NCBI GenBank assembly: GCA_963691705.1
Contig: OY829539.1
Location: 64,826,327-64,890,326, forward strand
DNA: 64,000 bases
Reading direction: 5' to 3'
From: Viola odorata
Taxonomy: Eukaryota; Streptophyta; Magnoliopsida; Malpighiales; Violaceae
Within the stretch, counting starts at the first letter, position 1. Every line of letters starts with the position of its first letter. The notes beneath the pieces are model-generated. The model saw only the letters and a program-made list of their open reading frames with translations, was not told the origin of the DNA and ran no database searches. The position numbers and the translations under genes are program-made. Below are positions 20,466 to 32,786 of this stretch, one piece after another.

Positions 20466-21116
20466 TAGGGGTGTTACCCGAATTTTTTATTTCGGGTTCT
20501 GGTATTCCGAAATACCCAAATCATTTCCCGAACCCGAAATTTTTCCCCCACTACCCGAACCCGAATTTCTGAAATTCGGGTATACTCGAAATTACTCGAA
20601 TTCCTCTTGAATCTCCTCCAAATTCAAATTTCCTCCAAATTTAGCCTACAATCTACAGATCCGGCTACCATCGCCACAGATCTGACCACCACCACCGCCA
20701 TAGATCTGACCATCACCGCCAAAGATCCGACCACCACCCGAAATTACCCGAATCCCTATTGAAAGCCAAAGACAACCAAGCAAGCAAAATCGTACAAAAA
20801 CAACATGAATATATTGATAATATTAGCATGAATCGAATCAATTTTTTCAACGGCGAGATTGATTTGGTTGGAAGAGGAGATGCAGATTTGGAGTTGGAAG
20901 AGAGAGAGAAGAAGAGAGAGGTGATATTTCGTTTGAGTGAGAAGTGAGAAACATCATGTAATAAAAACATAATAAACATTAATCTCGAATTCAACGGATT
21001 GTATTCCGAACCGAACCCGAAAATAATTTCGGGTATCTGATACCCGAATTCGAAATTAGAAAATTTCGGGTCAGAAAATTCAAAATTTTGGGTATTTCGG
21101 AATATGCACACCCCTA
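20466..21116. mobile_element. Non-autonomous hAT element
   Basis: Terminal inverted repeats TAGGGGTGT and ACACCCCTA enclose 651 bp; the flanks GCAACAGC (20458-20465) and GCAACAAC (21117-21124) are an 8-bp target duplication with one mismatch, diagnostic of hAT. Inside, CCCGAA/TTCGGG words are spread near both ends as subterminal repeats. There is no transposase; a 62-aa ORF at 20759-20947 is not convincing. Confidence 0.88.
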
Positions 21117-21239
21117 GCAACAACTGCTTCTTTGGTAGCCATCACAACAAGTGTAGAACCCCTTTTCTTGGAACTCTTGATCACAACATCTTCAACCTTA
21201 CCAAACATTGAAAACAACACAGTCAATCGTTCTGCTGAG

Positions 21240-21953
21240 TAGTCCTCACAACATTTTCAAAAGCATAACAGTTAGTTTTTTAAAAGAATAACGACTAGTT
21301 TTTTGCTCCAAGAGCCATAAACGGCCATAAAATATCTTAACATTATAAATACTTATCTAAGATGAGTTACTATTCATAAGAAAGCTTATAAAAAGATCTA
21401 AACACATTTAAACATTTACAAACTCTCATTATCACGTTTTTACAACACAAGCATTTCTAATTGGTTTTCAATCATTTTTGTATCCATCAATCTGAGTTTG
21501 AATTGCTTTCTTCTTGAGGTAACATTGAATATTTATTGGTGTTAATTATATATCATATATTAATCTATTTGTACACCAATTCTTTGTTGCAAATTTATTC
21601 ATTCAAATTATGAAGGTTTGAAAAGTGTACCTAACACGTTTGGCCTATTGGTAGAGTTCTTGTCCCTTGAAAAGAACTAGGTTATTTCATTCCTTACCTT
21701 GAAAGAGGATTATGTTAAGTTTGTGGTTGAACCCCGAAAAACCATTGTGTAAGGTTGAGAGCTAAACCCGTAAAAGTTCTAGTTAATAGCAAAAGGTTTT
21801 GCATTAGAAAATCCTAAGGGTGAAGCTCTTAGGTAGTGGAATATAATTCAGATTGTGAATTGGAACCATTATAATTTTTGTGTTTTGCTATTCTCCTTAT
21901 ACTCCTTATTTGTAGAATTTTAAGTGCCAATTCAACCCCCCCAGGCCGTTTAT
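21240..21953 (+). repeat. Old copia LTR relic
   Basis: The order of features matches the copia LTR at 13594-14708: a CGTTTTTACAACACAAGC stretch, Phe/Ile-rich AT sequence, the GTACACCAATT block, AACCCGTAAAA repeats, GGTAGTGGA and the final AACCCCCCCAGGCCGTTTAT. It is strongly diverged and has no internal region, so it is a solo or truncated LTR. Confidence 0.7.
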
Positions 21954-22273
21954 GAGCACCTACCGAAAACCTTAAGGGAGGTTACCGGGAGCCGACACCC
22001 ATATGTATATCGCCCTAGCCTTAGGCCACTCGCGTGGCCGAGCTTTCCCCGTACGAGCCCCTATCGGGAAGCTATCGGCATACCGATAACAAAAAACAAT
22101 TTTGAAGCCAAATTTTACCGAGACTAACGACATGCTGTTAAAGCCTTAACAACATACCGTTAACCTCCGGACAGTTTACGAAAATGAGACTTTCAATTAT
22201 TTTGAAGGGCAAATTTGTCATAAAATGCCTATTTTTGTAACCTAGTATAAATAGATAGTTTCTTGTACATTTT
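21954..22273. other. Unassigned spacer
   Basis: No gene or clear repeat is seen. The five bases ATTTT at 22269-22273 form the left target duplication of the relict solo LTR. Confidence 0.5.
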
Positions 22274-22385
22274 TGATCGCGCGTCGAACACGTCAAATAT
22301 ATAAGTGAAATAGGTATGGAATTGGGGGTAGAAATACAACTTATCACTGTCTACAATAGTTTGTAGATGATGGTAAGAGGATCGT

Positions 22386-24141
22386 TGATAACGCGCTTGT
22401 CGAGGGCACGATCAAACAAATTATTACAACTTATCACATGCAACAAAATAGATTGAAGACAGTGGCAAGAGGATCGATCCACAGAGATTGGTGAAGACTT
22501 ACACTAGACAAAGGCCAGATTATAAAATAAAACAATAAAATAAACAAAACAGAATTCAAGGTCTTGAATGGATTCAAGGTCTTGAATGTATTCGGGGGAC
22601 AAAGACACAAAAAGTATCAATCAGGGGGGGTTTTACTTGGCTGAACGAGCCAGCCAAGGCAGATTTCGGGAGCTAACAAATTCTATCTAAGAAAGCAAAA
22701 TTCGGGGTCCCGAATGTCACGTTCGAGGTCCCGAATGGTAAAACAAGCAAATCAGCAAATAATTCCAGAAATAATAAAATAGAAGGAAAATAAACGCAAA
22801 TAATCAATTAAAGAAGGATTCTTAGCAAAGGCACTCTGGGTTACATTCGGGACCAGATCGTCATCAGCTCAAGGGTATTCTATTCAAGACGTCATAGAAA
22901 TGACATGGGGACCAGATTCCTCGGATGCCCCCTACTTTTCTCTTAAGAGAAACTACCCCCTGTTTCCACATATGAGGTAGTCTTGACGGTTTGCCATCCC
23001 TCCAGACACGAATGCGGGAGGGCCATACTCAAACCGCCCATGAAGCTAAGAAAAGACAGATCTAGAGCTAAAAGTCCCTCAGTTTGTCAGGCTCGTGACC
23101 TAGCTCTAATCAACTACCCACCCTATCTATTCGAGACCACTTCAGCGCAGTCAAGACTAAACAGATGCCTACTTGTTTCATGCAATTTTCCTTCCGTATT
23201 CATCACATAAATGGCAGCATTTACACAAGATAATTACCAGCGGATCAGACCTTAAATTAAATCATGCAAAAGATGTAATTAAACCGATGAATAGTCGAAT
23301 ATAGCATCAAGAATGTATTAAGCACATTAAGGCCTCGAATCTGCCCTTGCAACCCTTGAATCAGCCTTGCTAAGAATTAAAGATTTAGCTACTCATGCTT
23401 AAAGATAAATAAATAACAATTAAAGAAAGCATAACAAGTAAATAAATAGATGAAGGGAAGAAGACTTTGTTACTAAAAAATCTGTTTAGAGCCCGGCGGC
23501 AAGGTTGAAGATGAGCTAACAAGAACTAGAGAGATAAACTAGAGAGAAGTCTAAGAAAACTAAAACTACATGATCATGGATAAGCCAAGATATCCTAAAC
23601 TACTCTTAGATGCCCTTTATATAGTAGAGCACTAAGCACAAAATATCTTCAGCCTAAAACTAGGGACAAAATGCATTAATTGAAAGCCTAAAAAAGTGGA
23701 TCCATGTTCCTTAAAGCACAAAGCTGGAAAAGCATAAAGCTGTCTGATTTTTCCAGCTTTGGCAGGTCTGGACTGGGCTCAAGGGTGAACTGGTCAGAGC
23801 GGTAGGTATTTGGTGGTCAGTGCAGACTGCAGGAACAGTGTCAGAGGAGGCACATGGAAGCTCTGGCGAGATGACACGTGGAAATGTCATTCTTCGCCCT
23901 TCGGGGTCCCGAATGGTGAATCCGATTCGGGACCTTGAACGCTGGTTCGGACTCGGGACCTCGACTCTGGGTCTTGAAGCTCAAAAACTGCACAAAATGG
24001 TCCAGAAATGCATCTTTTCGCATAAACTCTCATTTTAGGCCTAAATCTGCAATAGTAATGGAAACAAGGGTAAATTAGCAGAATCATGCCTTAAAAAGGG
24101 GAGAAAATGGAGAGAAAATCATGCATAAAAACATGCTATCA
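22386..24141 (-). repeat. Inner solo LTR, mosaic of A and B types
   Basis: 1756 bp from TGATAACG to GCTATCA with ATCGT on both sides (22381-22385, 24142-24146), so the element was reduced to a solo LTR by LTR-LTR recombination. The left part is nearly identical to the LTR of element A, whereas the right part (about 23750-24141) is nearly identical to the LTR of element B. It has a TATA box (23616-23623), a TCCACGTGTC site near 23873 and the hairpin at 22636-22658. Confidence 0.93.
22636..22658 (-). other. LTR hairpin, inner solo LTR
   Basis: Arms CTTGGCTG and CAGCCAAG with a seven-base loop, next to the GGGGGGGTTTTA tract. Compared with elements A and B both arms differ in matching fashion, which keeps the pairing. 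Confidence 0.75.
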
Positions 24142-24727
24142 ATCGTCCATAGAGACCTCTAGGAGATGTAATTCTTGAGTTGACTTCCTCGTCACTGAGT
24201 TTTGGTTGGGTGCAATCTGAAACTAAAGACAAAACAGAAAGAAGTGAAAACAGTTTAAAATAGTATTGGCCAAAGTCTTGGCCAAGACAGGGGTCTAGAT
24301 TGGGATAAGTCTAGTGATATGGAATTCCAGGTAAGGGTGATATGAGAGCTTGTGTTCTTATGCTTCGATCCTTGGCTCTTAGATGTTCATCTCTTCGTTT
24401 GTAGTACTACTATAGAGTGGAGGTACTCCTGTTCACTCCTACCTTCATTCCTCTTCAAATTACCTGGCGGGTACTCCCTTTCCTGATAATCCTAGCCAAA
24501 GGACACCTTGCTTGTTAAAGGGTTAATCCGTTTGACTGCTGTCTTGAATGGCTGTTCGCTTCCTCAATGGTATAGGGGAAGACAGTACCTAGGTCAAGGT
24601 GTTTCCCCACGGAAACCCTAGGTTGTCAATCTGGTCTTGACCTAGATTACTTATTTCTTCTAGTCTGGCGCGAGGCTAGTTACCTACTTTGTCTAGCCGA
24701 CGGGTACTCCCTTTCCTTCTAGACTGG

Positions 24728-26529
24728 TGATAACGCGCTTGTCGAGGGCACGATCAAACAAATTATTACAACTTATCACATGCAACAAAATAGATTGAAG
24801 ACAGTGGCAAGAGGATCGATCCACAGAGATTGATGAAGACTTACACTAGACAAGGCCAGATTATAAAATAAAACAACAAAAGAAACAAAACAGAATTCAA
24901 GGTCTTGAATGGATTCAAGGTCTTGAATGTATTCGGGGGACAAAGGCACAAAAAGTAACAATCAGGGGGGGTTTTACTTGACCAAACGAGTTGGTCAAGA
25001 GAGATTTGGAGCTAACAAGTTTATCTAAGAAAGCAGGTTCGGGGTCCCGAATGTCACGTTCGGGGTCCCGAATGTAAAAATATAACAAATCAGTGAACAA
25101 ATTCAGAATTAATAAAACAGAAAGTGAAACAGGTGCAGAAGTATCAACGCAGGCGTGAAATAGAACAAGAGTGAAATAAGCACGAATAATCAGTTGGAGA
25201 AAGGGTTCTCGGCAAAGGCATCCTGGGTTGCATTCGGGACCAGATCGTCATCAGCTCAAGGGTATTCCATTCGAGACGTCATAGAAATGACATGGGGACC
25301 AGATTCCTCGTATATCCCCTACTTTTCTCTTAAGAGAAACTACCCCCCGTTTCCACTCATGAGGTAGTCTTGACAGTTCGCCATCCCTCCAGGCACGAAT
25401 GCGGGAGGGCCATACTCAAACTGCCCATGAAGCTAAGAAAAGACAGATCTAGGGCTAAAAATCCCTCAGTTTGTCAGGCTCGTGACCTAGCCCTAATCAA
25501 CTACCCACCCTATCTATTCGAGACCACTGTGACACAGTCAAGACTAAACAGATGCCTACTTGGTTCATGCAATTTTCCTTCCGTATTCATCACATAAATG
25601 GCAGCATTTACACAAGATAATTATCAGCTGATCAGACCTCAAATTAAATCATGCAAAGATGTAATTAAAACGATGAATAGTTGAATATAGCATCAAGAAT
25701 GTATTAAGCACATTAAGGCCTCGAATCTGCCCTTGCAACCCTTGAATCAGCCTTGCCAAGAACTAAAGATTTAGCTACTCATGCTTAAAGATGAACAAAT
25801 AATAATTAAAGAAAGCATAACAAGTAAATAAATAGAGTGAGGGAAGAAGACTTTGTTACTAAATTCCGTTTAGAGCCCGGCGGCAAGAGTTGAGGATGCT
25901 AACAAGACTAGAGAGATAAACTAGAGAGAAGTCTAAGAAAACTAAAACTACATGATCATGGATAATCCAAGATGCCCTAAACTACTCTTAGATGCCCTTT
26001 ATATAGTAGAGCTCTAAGCACAAAATATCTTCAGCCTAAAACTAGGGACAAAATGCATTAATTGAAAGCCTAAAAAAGTGGATCTATGCTCCCTAAAGCA
26101 AAAAGCTGAAAAAGCTGAAAAAGCTGAAAGCTGATTTTCTTGGTCTTGACCAGCTTTGGCAGATCTGGAATGGGCTCAAGGCCTGCAATGGTCAGAGGGG
26201 TAGGTATTTTGTGATCAGTGCAGACTGTCGGAACAGTGTCAGAGGAGGCACATGGAAGGTCTGGGAAGAGGACACGTGGAAATGCCATTCTTCGCCCTTC
26301 GGGGTCCCGAATCCATTCGGGACCTTGAACGCGATTCTGGACTCGGGACCTCGACTGTGGTCTTGAAGCTCGAAAACGCCCAAAATGCTCCAAAAACGCA
26401 TGTTTTTGCATAAACTCCCTTTTTAGGCCTAGATCTGCAATAGTAATGAAAACAAGGGTAAATTAACAGAATCATGCCTTAAATTGATGAAATAATGGAG
26501 AGAAAATCATGCATAAATACACTCTATCA
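24728..26529 (-). repeat. 3' LTR of element A (1802 bp)
   Basis: Antisense, TGATAACG to CTCTATCA. It holds paired TTCGGGGTCCCGAAT motifs at 25038-25052 and 25059-25073 and another at 26298-26312, a TATA box (25998-26005, reversed), an ABRE-like CACGTG (26273-26278) and the hairpin at 24977-24999. Confidence 0.95.
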
Positions 26530-26545
26530 AATATCCCCACACTGC
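26530..26545 (-). other. Polypurine tract of element A
   Basis: Minus-strand GCAGTGTGGGGATATT lies directly upstream of the 3' LTR. Confidence 0.8.
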
Positions 26546-28845
26546 CCAATGCTCGCCCTCGAGCATTCACAAAATTTAAAACAGTCCCAAAACAGAACAG
26601 ACACACCAAACCATAGCACAGAGAATAAGCATGCTTGACAAGATTCGGGACCCCGAATGAAAACAGACTTCGCCTAGATACACCTGCATCAAATCAGAAG
26701 GATAACGACCCTTGAGAAGAGACTTTTCCACATCAGCCTATTCACCAGCAGTCCTCACATGGATCGGTGTTTGCACTCACGCTCATGAACATGGCTAGGT
26801 GTTTAAACACTCAAGTATGCAAAAACGCAGCACAAAATCAAGTTTGCATATCAATCCGAGTATATTAGACACGTGCATAGGCAATCTAGCAATCAAAAGA
26901 CTTCGCATCTAGGGTAAGAAGGGGAAACAAAGAAAATATTTGATGGGAGGAAATGGAAGAAGTGTATTTGAGGAGAGAAAGTGGAGAAGAGGGAGAGTAA
27001 GGAAGTGAAATGAGAAGGTGGTGTAACCAACTCAAACCTGGAACGCTCCCTTGGCAGAAGGAATCGAGATGGTGAGGCAATGTTGTTGGGGGCGAAAGCT
27101 AGACTAGGCTTTTCTTCTTCGAGGGGAGTCCTTGCCTTCATTCGGGACCTAGGCTCGGGACCTTGAATGGATGCTGGCTGCTGATTTTCCTCTTCTTGGC
27201 TTTCAAGGTTTGGTCTTGCTCTTTTCTCTCTCTTTTTATATTTCTTTTTTTTTTTCTCTTTTTTTTTTCTTTTTTTTTTTCTTCTCTTTTTTTCTTTTTT
27301 TTTTTTGAAGAGAGAAAGAGAGATCTGAATTGAGGATCGATACCTTGTTCTTCGGGGGCTTGATATTCTGATTTCACTTCCCCACACTTGTGTTTTGCTG
27401 TGGGTGGGAAGTGATTTTTCATTCTGGTCTGCCCTTGATTTCTTCGTTTTAGCTTGAGGCCTCGAATCCGCGCTAGCATTCAGGGTCTTGAATTTTTGCG
27501 GGATCCCCACACTTTTCCTTTGCTGCTCCGTTTGCCTAGTCTAGCCCTTGATAGTGCACCCAACAACATCGCTCACCTGCCAAGAGAAAGATCAAGAAAA
27601 AAAAAATTCAAATGGTCAGAATGGAGGGTCAAGAAGGGATTCGGGGGTAAGAGAAAAAAACAGAACAGAAGAAAAAATGAGAGAAAACAATTTGATGCGA
27701 AGACTTAATCTTTTTGCTGCTTTCCTATGTCTAAATGCGTCTACACCCATGGATATCATGCAAACCCAACCAGTACCTAGTCATGCATTCGCTCAAACAA
27801 TAAATATAGGCATGAAGGCTCAAATGCTCTCAAGGTGTTAATTCGTGACTACTGGTGTCTAGGTCTTGAAGCAGATATAAGGTGCAGCAGGCAAAGACTG
27901 AAATATTCGGGACCTTGACTAAGACAACATTTTCATTCTATGTGCACAAGTCAAGTGTGTGTGTCCATCGTTGGGGTGTTTTCAAAAACTAGGCAGCAAA
28001 TAAAGATAAAAATCCGAGAAAACATTCGGGACCTTAAAACATGCAGTCAAGCAAAGTAAACAAATAAGGCAGATAAAACCCTCCCCACACTTAGGCAACA
28101 CATTGTCCTCAATGTGAAGAAGGAGACAAAAAGATAGCAGTTCAAACTAAAGCATAAAGGGAAATTATTCAACATAAAATAAAAGATAAGCCCATGCTGG
28201 GGTAAAGGGATAGATTGTTCGGGGTCTCGAATCGAGGATGGGGGAAGATTGCGCCAGTGTTGGCTTCGGGGTCCCGAATCAGAAACAGGTGTCGAGGTCT
28301 CGAATCAGAAACAGGTGTCGGGGTCTCGAATGACGGATTCCACGTGGCGCGCTAGGAGAGGCTCCTGAAAAAGCTGATACTCGACACCTGTACAAATCAG
28401 AGAAAAAAAATGAGATTTTTTTTTTTTTTTTTTGATTTTTTAAAATTTTTTTTTTTGGAATTTGAAAAAAGGGGGGAAAGAAGGGAAAACAAAAGGAATT
28501 AATGGGGTTTGAAAAAGGAGGGGACAAGAGAATTAAATGAGGAGGGAAGGAGACAAAAGTAATTAAAGCTACCATAGGGAACATAAAAAGCTAAATTAAA
28601 TGGGGAATTAATGGGGTTTGAAAAAGGAGGGGACAAGAGAATTAAATGAGGAGGGAAGGAGACAAAGCTAATTAAAACTACATAGGGAACATAAGAAGTG
28701 TGCATAAAGAATAAAAAAGCTAAGTTTGACTTGGAATTGAAAAAATTTAAAATTAAAAGGAAAGAAGAAAGAAGGTTAGGAATCCGTGGGATTTCCCCAC
28801 ACTTGGCCTTGATTATAGTCGGGGCCTCGACTCTTCAAGTTTCCT
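26546..28845 (-). other. Non-coding internal region of element A
   Basis: No credible ORF. It contains long pyrimidine tracts (27237-27306), an A/T tract (28405-28456), an imperfect 109-bp tandem duplication (28496-28604, 28605-28700) and four minus-strand AAGTGTGGGGA decamers (27379, 27504, 28082, 28794). Motif copies include ATTCGGGACCCCGAAT at 26643-26658. Nearly the same sequence occupies 36870-38500 in element B. Confidence 0.75.
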
Positions 28846-30042
28846 TCAACCAATTCTACTAAATGCTTTCCATCCTCTTAGTTTGATGTGAATTATCGCA
28901 TGGAGTGGATGGTCTTGTAGCAAAGCATCTTGCATGTGGTCATGACATGAATCAAATATTAATTTAGGCTCCTGCAAAATTAAGAGGAAAAAATTGTTAT
29001 GAGTGGAAGGTGATTCAAGAAAAGGATCAATATAATCAAAAAGTTTCAAAATCTCCCTTTCACCCATAACGACTTTAGATCGAGGGCATGACGAAAAGCT
29101 CAAGTCCTCAATTTTCTCCTCCTCAATCTCACTTAAATCCTCATTCTCAGTCTCCCTTGAATGCTCATTCACAATCTCTCCCGGTTGAAAAATGGTTTCT
29201 GCCCTCGATTCTGCTTCGAGGCCTTGAAGCTCGTCACTGTTGCTCAACTTTGGGACCTCGATGTCTGTGTAGTCCATATTGGCTCTTGACTCCAAAGGAG
29301 AGCATCCTGAATCCTCCAATTTTAGCTCATCCGTAGGCATGAAAAGGTCCTCTATCCCATAAGACTCATCATCTTGGTCATGACGGTCATATGGTAACTC
29401 CCATAGGGTGGTGGTGGAGAAACTCTCCTCTTCACTTGAATAGTCGTCACTATCTAAGTGCTGGGAATGTTGTTCTATAGGAGTGCTAGGGTGATCCATC
29501 GTCTGATTGGGCAAGAGAGCTAAAAAATTTGCTTCGGGGGCTGGAACTTCTTCGGGGTCCCGAGGATCTGGGATCTGTTCGGGAGTTGCAGAAGTGGCAG
29601 CGTCGGGGTCTTGAATCTGGGAGAGGCACGCGGAGTCTTCTTCAATGTCCTCTTGACGCCACTGCTCCTTAAGCTCCTGCATTTCCAAAGTTAGCTCTTT
29701 TAATTGATTTTCCATGTTAATCAACCTCACATCATTTGATTCGGGAGCTGGGGCAGCGTCGAGGTCATGATGAGCGGGCAGGGATGTGAAGTTTTCTTCA
29801 AGATACTCTTGGCGCCTCTGCTCCCAAAGGGTCTCTTTAAATTGATTAACCATGCCAATTAATGCAGCCAGATTTTCTTGGGATAACCCTGTGCCTTGAG
29901 GAGGTTGTGGAGGCTGAAAATATTGATATCCAGGTCTAGAATGCACTCCATAGCTGAAATTTCCTTGATTCCAGCACGGGGGGTTAGGAGTAAAATGCTG
30001 AGGAAAAGAGGGTGAATGAGAATAAGAATTAAAATAAGACAT
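28846..30042 (-). CDS. Element A ORF, 398 aa, unknown function
   Basis: The only long ORF of element A, intact. It starts MSYFNSYS and ends HAIIHIKLRGWKAFSRIG, matching both ends of the 393-aa ORF of element 1, and the middle shows the same layout: Tyr/Pro/Gln-rich N-terminus with RPGYQYFQPPQPPQ, a probable coiled coil (MENQLKELTLEMQELKEQW, about residues 130-148), then an acidic region with LDSDDYSSEEESFSTTTLWE. I recognise no catalytic or zinc-binding motif. Motif-derived R-D-P-E and similar words occur in the variable part. Conservation of both ends and the open frame across two families suggests it is used, perhaps in RNA binding or packaging; that is inference. Upstream is the primer site 63 bases before the ATG. 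Confidence 0.62.
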   Translation of the reverse strand: MSYFNSYSHSPSFPQHFTPNPPCWNQGNFSYGVHSRPGYQYFQPPQPPQGTGLSQENLAALIGMVNQFKETLWEQRRQEYLEENFTSLPAHHDLDAAPAPESNDVRLINMENQLKELTLEMQELKEQWRQEDIEEDSACLSQIQDPDAATSATPEQIPDPRDPEEVPAPEANFLALLPNQTMDHPSTPIEQHSQHLDSDDYSSEEESFSTTTLWELPYDRHDQDDESYGIEDLFMPTDELKLEDSGCSPLESRANMDYTDIEVPKLSNSDELQGLEAESRAETIFQPGEIVNEHSRETENEDLSEIEEEKIEDLSFSSCPRSKVVMGEREILKLFDYIDPFLESPSTHNNFFLLILQEPKLIFDSCHDHMQDALLQDHPLHAIIHIKLRGWKAFSRIG

Positions 30043-30104
30043 TTAAAGAAAAAAATAAAATAAAACACAAATCTGGACTTGTCTAGGGCAAGACTTAACA
30101 CCAA

Positions 30105-30122
30105 TCCCCGGCAACGGCGCCA
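30105..30122 (-). other. Primer binding site of element A, tRNA-Asp type
   Basis: TCCCCGGCAACGGCGCCA on the plus strand is the 3' end of plant tRNA-Asp, so the minus strand is a perfect primer site three bases from the LTR. Confidence 0.93.
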
Positions 30123-30125
30123 TTT

Positions 30126-31927
30126 TGATAGCGCGCTTGTCGAGGGCACGATCAAACAAATTATTACAACTTATCACATGCAACAAAATAGATTGAAGAC
30201 AGTGGCAAGAGGATCGATCCACAGAGATTGATGAAGACTTACACTAGACAAGGCCAGATTATAAAATAAAACAACAAAAGAAACAAAACAGAATTCAAGG
30301 TCTTGAATGGATTCAAGGTCTTGAATGTATTCGGGGGACAAAGGCACAAAAAGTAACAATCAGGGGGGGTTTTACTTGACCAAACGAGTTGGTCAAGAGA
30401 GATTTGGAGCTAACAAGTTTATCTAAGAAAGCAGGTTCGGGGTCCCGAATGTCACGTTCGGGGTCCCGAATGTAAAAATATAACAAATCAGTGAACAAAT
30501 TCAGAATTAATAAAACAGAAAGTGAAACAGGTGCAGAAGTATCAACGCAGGCGTGAAATAGAACAAGAGTGAAATAAGCACGAATAATCAGTTGGAGAAA
30601 GGGTTCTCGGCAAAGGCATCCTGGGTTGCATTCGGGACCAGATCGTCATCAGCTCAAGGGTATTCCATTCGAGACGTCATAGAAATGACATGGGGACCAG
30701 ATTCCTCGGATATCCCCTACTTTTCTCTTAAGAGAAACTACCCCCCGTTTCCACTCATGAGGTAGTCTTGACAGTTCGCCATCCCTCCAGGCACGAATGC
30801 GGGAGGGCCATACTCAAACTGCCCATGAAGCTAAGAAAAGACAGATCTAGGGCTAAAAATCCCTCAGTTTGTCAGGCTCGTGACCTAGCCCTAATCAACT
30901 ACCCACCCTATCTATTCGAGACCACTGTGACACAGTCAAGACTAAACAGATGCCTACTTGGTTCATGCAATTTTCCTTCCGTATTCATCACATAAATGGC
31001 AGCATTTACACAAGATAATTATCAGCTGATCAGACCTCAAATTAAATCATGCAAAGATGTAATTAAAACGATGAATAGTTGAATATAGCATCAAGAATGT
31101 ATTAAGCACATTAAGGCCTCGAATCTGCCCTTGCAACCCTTGAATCAGCCTTGCCAAGAACTAAAGATTTAGCTACTCATGCTTAAAGATGAACAAATAA
31201 TAATTAAAGAAAGCATAACAAGTAAATAAATAGAGTGAGGGAAGAAGACTTTGTTACTAAATTCCGTTTAGAGCCCGGCGGCAAGAGTTGAGGATGCTAA
31301 CAAGACTAGAGAGATAAACTAGAGAGAAGTCTAAGAAAACTAAAACTACATGATCATGGATAATCCAAAATGCCCTAAACTACTCTTAGATGCCCTTTAT
31401 ATAGTAGAGCTCTAAGCACAAAATATCTTCAGCCTAAAACTAGGGACAAAATGCATTAATTGAAAGCCTAAAAAAGTGGATCTATGCTCCCTAAAGCAAA
31501 AAGCTGAAAAAGCTGAAAAAGCTGAAAGCTGATTTTCTTGGTCTTGACCAGCTTTGGCAGATCTGGAATGGGCTCAAGGCCTGCAATGGTCAGAGGGGTA
31601 GGTATTTTGTGATCAGTGCAGACTGTCGGAACAGTGTCAGAGGAGGCACATGGAAGGTCTGGGAAGAGGACACGTGGAAATGCCATTCTTCGCCCTTCGG
31701 GGTCCCGAATCCATTCGGGACCTTGAACGCGATTCTGGACTCGGGACCTCGACTGTGGTCTTGAAGCTCGAAAACGCCCAAAATGCTCCAAAAACGCATG
31801 TTTTTGCATAAACTCCCTTTTTAGGCCTAGATCTGCAATAGTAATGAAAACAAGGGTAAATTAACAGAATCATGCCTTAAATTGATGAAATAATGGAGAG
31901 AAAATCATACATAAATACACTCTATCA
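30126..31927 (-). repeat. 5' LTR of element A (1802 bp)
   Basis: Nearly identical to 24728-26529. Promoter parts on the minus strand: ABRE/G-box CCACGTGTCC (about 31668-31677) and TATA box (31396-31403). The hairpin is at 30375-30397. Confidence 0.95.
31396..31403 (-). promoter_or_regulatory. TATA box of element A 5' LTR
   Basis: TATATAAA on the minus strand, followed by GGGCATC. The same box occurs in B (36326, 42687), C (62840) and the inner solo LTR (23616). Confidence 0.65.
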
Positions 31928-32786
31928 ACTGGCTGCAACTCTTCTCTACTAGAGTGCAAGGATGATCAAACCTTGTCTCTAGTGAGTAAGCGATAGATTA
32001 AGTTCAAGAAATAAATAAATACAAAAGAAGAGATTGTGAAGTACGAATTGGCCTCACGATTGCATAAGAACTAAGCTCATCAACCCTTACCAAGAATGGG
32101 TGTTTAGCTACTCATACTCATAGATAAAAAGATAGAATATTTAATTTCATAAATATATAAAATCCGAGATATAAAATCTAGAGCAAAAGTATTTCAATGT
32201 CGAAACAAAGAGAAAGGAGAAGAAGAATTGTGTAACTGATCGATGATGATTGATTGCGGACAGAGGTGAACAACGCTCTGCTAAATAGCCCTAAAAACCT
32301 CTGTCCCAATCCAACTCTAATTCCTAGAAAATCTCCTAAAAGATTGTTATAATAAATTGTTCTAAAAATAGAAAGTAAATCGCAATTACAAAAAGAGGGA
32401 GATCCCATTCGGAATTCTTCAAGAGATTGGCTTCAGATCCCTCTGTAATTGCGGGACAGCTGCTACGTGCCAGCTGTAAGGCCCAATGTGAGAAGCGGTC
32501 CAAACGCTCCAAGCTTCGTCTTGTTCGTGAAAGTGTCTTGGCCGCAGTCTTGGCCAAGACGATTCTGGTGCGCTCTGCTTTGGATGCGGATAAATGTCTA
32601 GGCCAAGATCCAGGCCTAGACTCAGGTAAACTGCTCCAGCTCTCTTCAGAACAGATTCCTCAAATGCTGCCTCCAGACCAGATCTGCTAAGATGTGGGAA
32701 ATGCAAGGATAAATCAGTAGATTTACTGCCCAATACAGTTAGTAAATGGACAATAAAACATGATGAAATGTAATGTAATCAATTTT

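Larger units (their letters stand above)
24728..31927 (-). mobile_element. Element A: full-length young non-autonomous LTR element
   Basis: 7200 bp bounded by ACTGG target duplications (24723-24727 and 31928-31932). Both LTRs are 1802 bp and differ at about four positions by eye, so it inserted recently. On the minus strand the order is 5' LTR, tRNA-Asp primer site, one 398-aa ORF, long non-coding part, polypurine tract, 3' LTR. No polymerase or integrase is present, so it must be mobilised in trans. It inserted in the relict solo LTR. Confidence 0.95.
22274..32781 (-). repeat. Relict solo LTR split by two later insertions
   Basis: Three pieces, 22274-22385, 24147-24727 and 31933-32781, join into about 1540 bp that begins TGATCGCG and ends TAATCA, with ATTTT at 22269-22273 and again at 32782-32786. 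Short stretches (for example GATGGTAAGAGGATCG) resemble the LTR of element A, so it is a diverged cousin, antisense. It carries its own motif version GTCTTGGCCAAGAC (24275-24288, 32547-32560). No internal region remains, so it is a solo LTR. Confidence 0.82.

Noticed and set aside
30105..30122. tRNA-Asp gene
   Set aside because: Only the 18-base primer site complementary to the tRNA 3' end is present; no cloverleaf upstream.
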